From assembly GCA_013115125.1 (NCBI GenBank), contig JABANN010000073.1:1-64000 (forward strand): DNA of 64,000 bases. The letters are read 5' to 3'. The position numbers and the translations under genes are program-made. Source of the DNA: Perkinsus olseni. Its lineage: Eukaryota > Perkinsozoa > Perkinsida. This document shows positions 10,675 to 21,700 of this stretch, piece after piece (positions within the stretch are counted from its first letter, which is position 1; each line of letters begins with the position of its first letter). The notes under the pieces were generated by a model. It searched no databases. It was given only the letters and a program-made list of their open reading frames with translations, and had not been told where the DNA came from.

Positions 10675-12860
10675 ATGGGATGCTCGTTATCGACAGAAAC
10701 GAAGAGGGTGGTGTTGGACCCGAAGAAGCTCAAACGGACGCCATCTGGCAACCATTTCATCTTCGAAATACCGGTATCGGAGCTGGAGATGCCGGGCGAG
10801 AAAAGTCATCACAGGCATGAGGTAAGCTCGAGTAGGTTCTCAGCCAGCCATTTTCTCTCACCACTAATCTGAATGCAAATTGTTGGAGCATTTTCATTTC
10901 TCGAGGGGTACAGGAGCTACGCTGTCCGTACGATTCTGAAAGAAAAATTTTCCCGGCGGAGCTCTTCCGGATATCGCTTAGTGCAGGCCGTGTTGAACGA
11001 CGTTCGCTTCTCTAGGCTACGCGGGTTTGTGTCATCAGCACGGTCCAAATCTGCACTGTGTAGGAATGGCGTTTCTGTCGCAACATTTTTTCTCTCGTAA
11101 GGCACCTGCCTCGACTGCTGAGAATGTCGGCACGACCGAAGACACTGAGGTAATAGAGTTTTATGGTTAACGGGATCTCCTCAATCTTGCACATGGTTCT
11201 GAGAAATACAACAATTCACGCAAGAAGTGGCGCACACGTTACTGTTCACTTTCTCGCAACAACTGCGCTGGTCATCCTTCGAACGCAGCGTTTAGCGCCA
11301 GGGTTGGGCGTGCGAAGATAGTTTCTTTCTTCAGAGCCGCCTCGCTCATGTTCAATCCTGGACTAGCGACGACTTTCTCGATGCGATATCGGCCGACAGC
11401 CAGCTGCAGCTCGAGAACGGTGAAGTGGTAGGTTCTGCGAGTATTTGTTTCTACGCGGTGTCGAGGGAACCCGAAAGCCTTATGCTTGGTGTCCTGATTG
11501 ATCGGATCTTGATCGGATGCTTATGCTTGATCGGATCGTCGTCGTCTCAGGAAACCCCAACTGCGGCTAAGCCTGTTGCTCCTGCACTGCCACCTGAAAC
11601 GCAGGTAGGTCGAAGGCTCGATTTTGGCCACTCACTTTTCTTCGTTGTCAGAAATTTTTGGATGCTGCTTTGGATGCACAAAGAGCTATCCTTCATTACC
11701 TGTCACCCGAAGGCGAGGCCGAATTCAACCCCAATGGGAAGTCGGGGCCAGTGACGCTGATGGTCAAGCCGCAGACTGACGATGCTTTCCAGGTGAGTCC
11801 TTGCGGGAATAGTTTTCTCTAGGAGGGTCGGTGACGCAGTATGCGCGCAGGTCGTAATGGGATACCGCTCCTTCGGTGTGGACGAGGTTGATTTGCAGCA
11901 GCTCCTAGATGCTCTCATGGACCCAGAGGCTAGAAGCAAATTCGACAGTCAAACTGCTGATGGTAAAATCGTGAGACGGATACTCTTGATACCCCACGGA
12001 TAGCATTGAAACGACCAGATCGTAGGGGCACGGCGGCTCCGGTATATACTTGCTCTACGATTGGTGTAGCTTTTGCTTGAAAAGTCTGTGTGAGGGAATG
12101 AATCATATGGGACGGTGGGTATGTCTTTGGTCGTGAATTCCCAGAACGTGGATTTCGGCACCTGATACCGTCGGATATCTTTCCTTGCTCACGATTCCTT
12201 GAAACATAATGAATGCGAGACTCGACCTGGAATATTTATTGTCATTGAAATCTCGCTCCGCTTGCTGGTCCGTGGCTCGCGTCTCCGCTACCGCCAGCGA
12301 CTGGCCTTCTTGCGTAGGAAAAATGCTCGAGAAGGGCCTCATCGACGAACCAGAGAGACGACTGGATCTGCATTATAACGCTTTTAAAGGTACGCCTAAC
12401 TTTCTCAACGATCGAGCACCATTATGGTTTTCCACTCAGGGATGATGAACGTGGGCGGCCGCGATGCTGTGTTCGCTATTCTGCGACAGAAAATTAATGA
12501 CAATCTTTGGGTTATTTCGTCCAAGTCCGTTGACGTCCCAGGTGAGTATCACGCGTGCGTTCGTACTTTTGTCACCGGCGATCTTCAGAGTATCCGGAGA
12601 ATGGCGTCCTACCCGGGTACGTCCGAACGGATGTGAAGTTCGCTGGGTATGCGATGTCGATTAATTCGGAGACTAAGGAGCTAACCGTAACGATGTACAA
12701 TCAAGTAGATGTCAAGGGAAACATACCCACTTGGATCGTTAACAAGGCACAGGTAGCATAAACCTACAGCTTCGCCACGGCCCTTCCCTGATAGATTGCG
12801 TTCTAGAATAAGCAACCTGCGTGCTTGAATGATTTGTATAAGCTCCTGAAGAAGAACTGA
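10675..12860 (+). CDS. START-domain protein with N-terminal lipid-anchor motif, copy D
   Basis: Fourth and last copy, fully resolved: 10675-10821, 11102-11149, 11335-11427, 11551-11604, 11652-11792, 11851-11962, 12318-12389, 12440-12541, 12589-12752 and 12807-12860, giving 328 residues. It starts MGCSLSTE, again a myristoylation plus palmitoylation motif, then VVLDPKKLKR. The START core reads GGRDAVFAILRQKI, then SSKSVDVP, GYVRTDVKFAGYAMSI and GNIPTWIVNKAQ, ending in a Lys-rich tail. The intron phases are identical to copies A-C, which shows whole-gene tandem duplication. A TTTTCAG at 10640-10646 lies 28 bases before the ATG, suitable for leader addition or a 5' UTR intron. The ligand cannot be predicted. 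Anchored START proteins generally ferry or sense lipids at membrane contacts; that role is inferred. Confidence 0.84.
11495..11545 (+). repeat. Short intronic repeats of a TGATCGGAT unit
   Basis: Within intron 3 of START copy D the unit TGATCGGAT occurs three to four times in about 45 bases with small spacers. It is absent from the matching introns of the other copies, so it looks like a local slippage product. Confidence 0.6.
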
Positions 12861-13128
12861 TGACGAGGCCGTTCAAATATGTTAAGTTCTGATCTACATT
12901 GTCCACTTTTTCAGCCTAGGACCTTGTCCTATGCGCTGCTATAAATACTGTGCTTGCCCCACAATGTAGGGTGCCGATCGATCTTCTGCCTTATTCGCCT
13001 TCCACAGCTGTATTTATGTGCAGTTCCTCGTTCTTTATACAGATTATCCTATTCCTGCAGAGGAACATGTGTCCTTGAGTTCACCAACAGCATATCGTGT
13101 CCGACTCAGTGTTATCTCATGCTCAACG

Positions 13129-14397
13129 ATGGGTCGCCTACGCTCCGGTACGCGCTTTCTGGTTCTCACCATCGGAGTTGCTCTCTGCCTACTCAACTCA
13201 CCGCTATTCGTTCAGCCGACCTCGCAGGTCGCAAGAGCCTCCCACTCCGCGGTGATGGGCTCAGCCAGAGGCGGGAATCTGCGCAGCTCCGCGCTCCCGT
13301 CTAGCCTTCAAACGCCATTTCCTTCATATCTCTGGGGTGTGTCTGTTGCCGTGGCCGGCCTAGGGCTCATTCTCCTTACGCGAGCAGCACTAGTTGGCCG
13401 TCGAGCACTCCCTGAGCGGTACCAGCTTACGGACGTCGACACTGGCGAGCACAGATCCTTCTGGCATGATGTGGGTCTCGCACTGGGTCAAGGTTCTTAC
13501 AGCGTGCTGGGTTGAGGCTTGCCGCGAGCTGCAGTTCATCCGAAATCACGCAGGAGTGCTCCCAGAGTGTGGTCATCTGCGTATCAGATACCTCTCCGTG
13601 GTAGCGAAGGAAAGTTCATGTTCGTGACAGAAATTCCCCGGGGACTCCTTGCACGATACGAGCTCGAACCGGATACATCGGACATAGCCAACGACCCTCG
13701 TGGCACCGCAGCATTGAAGAAGTGAGCAGTCGGACCCTTCGGCATTGGTCGCGTCTCAGAGATGGTTTATCAGATTGGGGACCGGGCCATGTTTCAACTA
13801 CGGTTTTCTACCACAGACATGGTCGGACCCCGTGGATTGGCATGACAAGATCACCGGCCTCAAGGGCGACGGTGATCCTCTCGACCTCATTGAGATCTCT
13901 GGTGCGAATTATCTTCTGTTCGTCACCATCCACTTCAGTATACGCTCAGGTAAACATTTGAAGCCGGGTGAAGTGGCTCAAGTGCAAGTGCTCGGGGCCG
14001 TGTGTTTGATCGATGAGGTAAGTCGGATGCTGCCTTGTTTGGTTTTGTGAATTTATCGGCGACAGGGAGCTGCGGATTGGAAGTTGATCGGAACAGCATG
14101 CTGCAAAAAACTCACGGAGAAAGAGGTCGCCCAGGAAATGAAGAAGGTCAAGGCATGGATGGATGGCTATAAAGCGCTGTTCGCCAAGGAGCCCACACGT
14201 AAGTTTCACCGTAATGGCTCGCAGGAGACTAGCGATTAGTTTTCGGATGTGCTTCAGAGTGGTACCTCGACGGGATGATATTTGACCGTACAGTTGCTTT
14301 GGACTTGATTGACCAGCAAAACAAGGTGTGGCTTGAAAAGAAGGGTGCGACTGCCAGTAAAGCAACCTCGAAGAATTTCAAGGTCGTGACTAGATAA
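13129..14397 (+). CDS. Soluble inorganic pyrophosphatase (family I) with organelle-type leader
   Basis: Hydrolyses pyrophosphate to phosphate, which pulls biosynthetic reactions forward. Six exons close in phase: 13129-13470, 13588-13721, 13762-13901, 13950-14017, 14066-14198 and 14258-14397 (318 residues). Family I motifs appear in order: FWHDIPL, FVTEIPRG, FNYGFLPQTWSDP, the metal-binding GDGDPLDLIEISG, then GEVAQVQVLG and LIDEGAADWK. Before the enzyme lie about 100 residues: a hydrophobic signal-like segment (FLVLTIGVALCLLNSP), a Ser/Ala/Arg-rich stretch and a second membrane span (WGVSVAVAGLGLILLT). This is the bipartite layout of dinoflagellate and perkinsid plastid-targeted proteins. 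Intron 2 is only 40 bases. The enzyme call is very secure; plastid targeting is inferred. Confidence 0.9.
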
Positions 14398-14512
14398 CTG
14401 TGTTTCTCCAGAAAACGGCCGCGCTTTGGTTTGCAATGTAAGTTGCGAGAAGTGCACATACACGCCGCAGCATTGACCGTGGAGCCGCCGAAAGCTTCAC
14501 ACTCTGAGGTAC

Positions 14513-14941
14513 ATGTATGATATTTCGGCGGGGTCAAAGCGGATGGCGAACCTTCGATATGGAGCACGAGAATGTAACGAATTGTGCTGCGAGCTCAGCG
14601 TGAAGCGTGTGAACGGTGCTGACCCGGTCCCTAATAACCCAGTAGCGGGAACGGCTTTGGAATCGCATGGGATAAACCAGTCGAGGGTCCCCCGAGTGAA
14701 GGTAAATCAGGTAGATGAACCGCGAACTCCTCACATGCAGCCGATGAAATCAGTCTACACTGCTATAACCCTCGAGAGGAAGTCCGGGGACTACCATAGT
14801 TTGATTCTTTATCGCCGTTCCGGTGAAATTCACACCATATGCGTTGACGCACTAGATGGAACTACACAACTCTCCGCAACTCTCCATCAGCCGCCCGATC
14901 CTAAGCTAAGAGAACCTCCCCGCTTCGCTCTTGCGCTCTAA
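14513..14941 (+). CDS. Hypothetical open frame, 142 codons
   Basis: An open frame between the pyrophosphatase and the convergent intronless gene. It has no recognisable domain; its C-terminal half (ITLERKSGDYHSLILYRR) looks like alternating beta strands. It may be a small gene, a 3' exon of something larger, or chance. No paralogue was seen in the window. Confidence 0.3.
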   Translation: MYDISAGSKRMANLRYGARECNELCCELSVKRVNGADPVPNNPVAGTALESHGINQSRVPRVKVNQVDEPRTPHMQPMKSVYTAITLERKSGDYHSLILYRRSGEIHTICVDALDGTTQLSATLHQPPDPKLREPPRFALAL

Positions 14942-15017
14942 TGGACATGCCACCCGTCTCAGATTGGTCGCTTCGACGGCAACACAAAAGGCTTGAAGAG
15001 AGAAAGACTAGAAGTTG

Positions 15018-16079
15018 TTAGAAAACCTCAATGGTCTCTTTTGATTCCAGCCTGACACTCGGATCGTGTTGAAGCCGCAATGCGAACAGACAGCATGACC
15101 GAGCGCTCTGGTTCGTTCTCTCCGAGGCGAGCACCGAAACCTCCCAACGAATGTCGGCAACCGGCGCCACGTACCACGACACCCAGTGAGACCGCGATCC
15201 ATCTTCCTTAGGCCCTCGTAGAACACCATCAATTTCAGTACGGACTCTTTCGAACATATCATAAATCCAAACCTGAGGATCCTGATGCCATATACCAACG
15301 AAGGACGGGCACGTGCCTGAATCCGTTCCTGGCAGGAATCGGTACTCCCCGGCCATCATTTGGTGATAAATTTCGCACGAGTCAACCCCAGGACCCCAAA
15401 GTCGGAGACAGCACTTGCTTCCACCGGTATAACAGAGCACTCGTGTAACCTGGCCATCCTTCACCACAGCGTCCACAAAACTAGGGAAGAATCTCACTTC
15501 CCCTCCGCGCTCCGGGGACCAGTGTTCGTAGTCCATGTTGAGGATGTAAGTGAACTGCAGTGTCGAGGGCTCGACACGTAAAAGACCGTGCGAGGTGCCT
15601 AGAATCACGAAGAGCTGGCCACCAGCGGTAGCGAGATTGAGTATCGGCTCAGGAAATTGGACGACAGCTGCGACTTGAGCCTGCTTGCGAAGCGATCTCT
15701 CACGCAGACGCGTTTCATCTGAACGTAATACATAATAGAGATAGTTTTCGATGACAATTGCTGAGTAATATGCGCTCTCAAGCTTAAACAAAAAATCTGG
15801 TTCACTAGCTACCGAGCCGTCCTCCTCGTAGTCGATGCGATGAACCATGCGGCCATTGTTGCGCTGGTATACGCCGTAGACCTCCTCTTTAGTGTAGCAA
15901 TCCGAATCGAATACGACAAACCCTTGCGGGAATTCGACCATTTTCTCCAGTTGCCACCGATTCGGAATCACTGGAGGAAGAAAGCTCCAAACGTCCACAG
16001 TCAAGTGCTCGTATGTACGACTGGATAGGTCAGGGAGCATCTCCAGTCTTGCAGCGAACAGAAAACGTGGAGAAGCCAT
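15018..16079 (-). CDS. Intronless uncharacterised protein, possibly beta-propeller-like
   Basis: An uninterrupted frame of 353 residues on the minus strand, in a region where nearly every other gene has many introns. The ATG at 16077-16079 starts MASPRFLF; an in-frame GTG lies upstream at 16211. The sequence is rich in short hydrophobic strands and Gly/Asp turns, such as LFVILGTSHGLLRVEP, repeated at roughly blade-sized intervals. That suggests a propeller-like all-beta fold, but I recognise no named family. No transmembrane segment or signal peptide is evident. The single exon could reflect retroposition of a processed transcript. Coding status is well supported by length; function is unknown. 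Confidence 0.65.
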   Translation of the reverse strand: MASPRFLFAARLEMLPDLSSRTYEHLTVDVWSFLPPVIPNRWQLEKMVEFPQGFVVFDSDCYTKEEVYGVYQRNNGRMVHRIDYEEDGSVASEPDFLFKLESAYYSAIVIENYLYYVLRSDETRLRERSLRKQAQVAAVVQFPEPILNLATAGGQLFVILGTSHGLLRVEPSTLQFTYILNMDYEHWSPERGGEVRFFPSFVDAVVKDGQVTRVLCYTGGSKCCLRLWGPGVDSCEIYHQMMAGEYRFLPGTDSGTCPSFVGIWHQDPQVWIYDMFERVRTEIDGVLRGPKEDGSRSHWVSWYVAPVADIRWEVSVLASERTNQSARSCCLFALRLQHDPSVRLESKETIEVF

Positions 16080-18778
16080 GTTCGAAGGCAAAAACGGGCA
16101 ACGGCTAGAAGGGATGGTACTTCCCCGAAACGGAGAAACACTAACATCATGTCGTGATCTGGTTTCAATAGAGTGGAACACGCGTGCACTCACTGCTGGT
16201 GAACTTTCCACCGCTGATACATCGCTCGATCAGCCAGATCACAGGTCACACACCGGTCAGAGACCAGTATGACGGCCCGCGCAGTGCCTGCTACTAGCAG
16301 GTTGCTAGGGCTACAATGAGGTACTGAAGGTTGAACGGCATCCTATGGTAAAAGCGAAGGCGTCGTTGAGCACAGACGGATGAGTCTGAGATAGTCGGCA
16401 ATCCTCCCCTCACCGCTACATTCAAATTGATTGAACAGAACAAGCCATTTGCAATCGACGGGCCTCAGCGATCGACACTCAAAATGATGATATGACACTC
16501 GGGAGAACACTCACTCTATGCCGAGATAGTTAGAAGCCAGGAGAACCTCCAGCGCTATGCTCTCGTCCATCGGGAAATCAGGAATAGGCTCCTGAGACAA
16601 GTAGCAGCGACTGAACCATTTCAAACCTCTGCATCAAACACCGGGGAGAACATTGAAGCAGCAAAAGGTATATGGCCGCACATGTTGAAGATTTGAGAAG
16701 TTCCAATATCGAAGACCACTATCACATTCCGTTCAGTCTCTCACAGAGACCAGGGACGCCCACTGTATTACTTCAGAATCGGTGTACTTGTGAAGGTAGT
16801 AGAGGTAATCAACAACGCAGGAGAGTACTTTTCCTCGTATCGTGGGGAGATTAATAACGCCATCCTCGCTCTCAACGAACCTTCCCGGTCCTGCAAGACA
16901 CAAATCGGCGCGTCATCGACCAGCTTTTCAGCTGACGGAATGCTCCTCAGCAGACAGTTTCAAGTCGCCGCGAGACGCCAGTGAACTACTAGAGGAAATC
17001 CCTTCTCTTGCTGTTTAGCCTGGTGGTAGTGTGAGACTCTCCGACGGCTCACCTTGGACCATCGCCCTGATTGTAGGAGCCTGGCAGGCTATATCTTTGT
17101 CGAGCCGGATCTCCTTCCCGTCCGAGCTGAAAGCAAACAGACCAGAGTGGATAGTCCATAAAGTTGATAGACCAGACCAAGCTGAATATTCCGGTCTGCA
17201 TAACTCGAGATTCGCGGTGCGAGGTCGCGTGCCATGCCATATAAAACGCCCAGGGATTCGTTGCAGTGCAGCCAACATGAATCCGATCGCCATGTATTGC
17301 CATACAACAAGGCAATCTATTCTGAAGCCTCATACGAAACTATCTCGCAGAGGGCCGCAGTACATTCCGGCAAAATATTTCTGCACATGGCAAGTTCCAC
17401 AAGCTGTCGTATGTGAGAGCGTCACTAGAGCATAGGTTGATTCTCGTGTAACCAAGCACATCCTCTACGAGATGGCTTGCAGCGCCTCATTGTGGCACCC
17501 CTTTAGCCCGAGTCCTCTCACGCTTAGTACCTCCGCAGCTTGACGAACTCGGCACGCCCATCTTTGCCAGCGTCGACGGTCATAGGCAAAAACGCATGAA
17601 CTGACGGCAACCTTTCATACTATCAAGTAACTCTTTGTACAGAATTTCACGCTGCAGCTTCTATGCCTACACTTTGACAATGTGAGCACCATTTTCGACG
17701 GATGAGCAGCACCGCGTGCCTAGATGCTTTCGCCGGAACTCTTATCCCGGATAGTACAGCAACTCTCAACAAATTCTTTCCTTGCCACGGACTTACCAGT
17801 GACGGATGACAATGCCTACTCATGGTTGAATCACGGCACGTCATCCACTCAGTGAAGAACGGTTCTCTCTCTATCCACCGCACCCTCGCGTTAGTTCAGC
17901 CATTGACAGGCTGCAACGGGCATATGCTACATACGCACGTATTAGCACGAGTAGACGTAGTGTAGGAGACATCGCGCTACTCGAAAGAACCTGTTGAAGA
18001 GAAGTTGAAGGTCTGTCCTGGTCGGAGTCCCTACAAGCCCTTGCTGAGGGGAAGGCTCCTACGGAGAGACAGCTGTGTGCTTACTTTTAGTCTGCTTAAA
18101 TATGACGGTCTACACAGCCGCCGAAGTTTTTAGGTCGTGAAACCATGCAGTCGCCAACATTGGATTCCGGGGTATCCGGGGTGTTCCGTGAATCGATCCC
18201 GGGGCTGAATATCAGTTCGAGAAGTGACCGGACTGCGTTTGGTTCGGTTGGCTCCTTATCTTTCGAAGTCTTGCGCTGTACATGCGTGCAAGAATCTTGT
18301 GTTGGCTGTCCCAATTACCTGCTGGCCATTTTGATCTTTACAATACACCGGGTGCTTCGGGTCTGTTTATCTTGTATGATCGAAGCATTGTCCCAGCAAA
18401 GATCTTCATAGGCTCGAAGCTGGAGTTTGGGCCCCGGCCTTAAAACGCGACTACGCCTCACATTCCCGTGCGACAAATTTGCAGCCCTGGGCGGAGAACA
18501 GTATCAACTTCAGAAGAGGGACTTCAACCACTATCTCATAAATTCTCATTCCAGCGGTCGGCTCATGAGGAGGGTGTCGGGACACAGGTTTTGAGTTACA
18601 CAAACTGTGTCCGAGTGCTCGCTTTAATTTGTGCAATTCGTCTTCTTTGCTTCTGGGGGACAGCTAGGTTGAGTAGTGTTATTCAACATGTATGTGATTG
18701 CACGAAATTGGAAAGATTCTATATCGTTTCCTGCTCAGTTGTTTTGCCCCTCAATTTACAAACATTATCAATTTCGCC
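16080..18778. other. Long stretch without a supported gene
   Basis: About 2.7 kb between divergent genes. Only short overlapping frames occur, the best being 92-94 codons on the minus strand at 17015-17333. None joins to another across a convincing splice pair, and no family is recognisable. It may hold 5' UTR introns of the ATPase that starts at 18779, or a decayed gene. Confidence 0.45.
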
Positions 18779-21700
18779 ATGGGTTTCGGCGTCACCGTCG
18801 TTGTAATCTGGAGTGCCGTGTTACTGTTCCTAATACTGGCAACAATCGGCTTCGTCATTTACCGGAGAGCACGTACTAATTGGCTCTTTGCAAAAGGGAG
18901 CGAACTGAAGGAGAAAAGCGCCGACATGGGATTGCGTCGGCTAACCTTCCACAGCCCTGATGAGCGGGAACGTCTCTTCGTTCAGTCTGGTCACAGGAGG
19001 TGTTGGTTCGGTGCGTTCCTTCTGATTGGTTGGTGTGCGGTTCTTATTTGCTCTGGCGTCAACATGGTCTTCTTCGCGATTATATCGTACTTCCCGGATG
19101 TTCTGAGTAGTTGGGGTACCGACTGGAATGGTGTTATGGGTCCCTGGCTTTACGTATTTGTACTCTTTCATGTGCTTGCGGCGATCATGATCACGTTCTT
19201 TCACGTTATGCGAGTGAATTTCATGCTGCCGGAAGTGAGCATGAGAGAGGCTACTCATGTGCTTATCGAGGAGGAAGTAGATGCTATCGACGAGAGCGAC
19301 ATGATTGACCCTGGCATGACGGAAGACGAGGCTGTCCCCGGTGTAGCGAGGCAGATTTACAACGTTTGGAATAACATGAAGAGCAAGTACAAGCAGGCTT
19401 CGTGTACTACTTTGGTCCCGGTTACGATCGACAAGAAGACGAAACACCGGGGTTTCGAGTACACCTGCGTGCGGTATCTCTATGATGAAAAGAATGACAG
19501 GTTCCGTCCTGTTGGTACTGCGGAGAAAACTGCCGATGAAGCGCACGCTTTGTTGAAGGTTGGTGGGATGTCTTCGAAGGAGGCTGCCAACATGGAGAAG
19601 ATTACCGGTCCTAATGCCATCAAGGTTAGGGTTCCGGGGATTTTCGAAAGTATCTTGGTAGAGTTCTGCGATGTCATCTACGTTTTCCAATCAATCGGTG
19701 CTTGGTCCTATGTTGCATTCTCCACTTGGAACATCGGTATCATCTGGCTGATTATGATGCTAGGCGCCGGTCTTATCCGAGCGCTTTTGATCGTTCGGGT
19801 CAGTCAGAAGAAGATCGCTAAGATGGCCAAGCTGGAGACTTGCGTCCACGTCCTTAGGGACGGCGAATGGGTCGAAGTAGGATCCCAGGATGTGGTTCTT
19901 GGGGATTTGGTTCGAGTCGAGGAGCAGGACCCACTTCCTTGTGATGGTATTGTCGTCAGCGGTACTGTTATTGTGAACGAGTCTATGCTAACTGGCGAGC
20001 CTATGCCAATCCAGAAGTTCCCGCTAGAGGACATGCGAGGTGCAACCGTTGGCCAGAAGAACCGAGCATATGCTGGTGAGTTCTGGGCTCCTCCGTTCTG
20101 GTTGGTGCTAAATCTCGACCGCTGACGTGCCTTCCAGCGCCTCGCTTGGTCATTCTTATTTTCTCTATCGTCAGGTACGATATGTATGCAGTCTACCGGC
20201 TCGTTCGACGGGAAGGCCGTGATGTTGTGTACAGCCGTCGGTGCTCTCACGAGCAAGGGCCAGCTGGTCCGGATGGTCTTATTCCCTCAGTCTGTGAGGT
20301 AGGTTCTCGCATGTCCAAGTGATTGGTTGATGACTCAGTCTTTGTTGCCCTTCAGGTTCAAGTATAATGACCAACTACCGATAATCTACACTATCATGTT
20401 CTGCTATGCTATGTTGATCACCGTCCTCTATGCAACCCTTACTGACCTTGGTTCTTGGATCGTTACGGTATTGCAGATCCTGAACACTATTGCACAGTCC
20501 ATGAACCCCATGCTTCCTGTGTCGATGGTGATGGGTCAGTCTGTGGCGTCGAAGAGGCTTGAGAGGAAGGAGAAAATCGCCTGCCTGCAGCCCGGACGAA
20601 TTCCCGTTGCGGGCAAGATATCTACTATGGTGTTCGACAAGACGGGAACCATCACGAAGGATGGCATGGACTTCGCCGCAGTGATCCCCGTTGACTTGGC
20701 ATCGGGTGATTTCTTGGATAGAGTTGTTTTTGACAACGACTTGCCTGTCGGTGATGACACTAACCACCATCTGGTGGCTGAGAAGGTTCCGCTGATAGTG
20801 CAGTACGGTCTGGCTTCGTGTCACACTGTCACATCTCTTCGTGACGGTAGTTTGGTGGGCAACCATGTGGACGTTGCTATGCTGACCACCACTGGATGGT
20901 CACTCCCTGATCCCGATTCGGGAAGCAACGTTATCGAGTCCCCTGCCGGTGTTGCCTCTCATAAGCTGGAGGTCGTGAAGGCTCTGGACTTTGATCACAA
21001 GCGTATGACGTCCGGAGCGGTGGTTCGAGATTTGGATACTAACGAGGTGATGGTCATCGTCAAGGGTTCTTACGAGCGTATCAATGCTCTTTCTGTGAAG
21101 GAGTCTATCCCTGGTGACTTTGTCACCGTCTCTGAGCAGTGTGCCGCTGACAACTTCTATACGCTCGCCATGGCGATCAAGACCCTGCCGAGCTCCATCT
21201 CAGACGAGGAGGTCGTCGCGACGAGTCGTGACAAGCTCGAAGACGGTTTGAGAATGTGTGGTTTGCTGCTCTTCCGCAACGAGATGAAGCACGATTCGCC
21301 TGCTGCTATTCAAGCTCTCAAGGACGGCAACGTGCGCAGTGTGGTTTGTACTGGTGATAACGTCTTGACTGGCGTTGCGATTGCAAAGCAATGCCATATA
21401 TTGGACGGTGATGCTGAGGGAAGAATTCTCATTGGAGATTTTAACAAGGAGTCGAAGGATTTGATCTGGTCCGATTCTGATACTGGCGAGCAGGACTGCA
21501 CCCCTGTACCGGGCGTTGATCAATTGGCTGTCACTCAGGGTGCTTGGAGGTACTTGCATTCCCACCGGGAGAAGTTGGAGGCTGTTTGGGAGGACATCTT
21601 CGTGTTCGCCCGTATGAAGCCCGAGGACAAGGTTAACGTTACGAAGTACCTCCAATCTCAGAAGTTGGTCGTTGGCATGTGTGGTGATGGTGGTAACGAC

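Noticed and set aside
17015-17333. Overlapping minus-strand frames as a decayed propeller gene
   Set aside because: Three overlapping frames without splice support and no convincing similarity to the intronless gene at 15018-16079.
18941-19690. 249-codon minus-strand open frame
   Set aside because: It is the antisense shadow of the P5 ATPase first exon; the plus-strand protein is clearly conserved.
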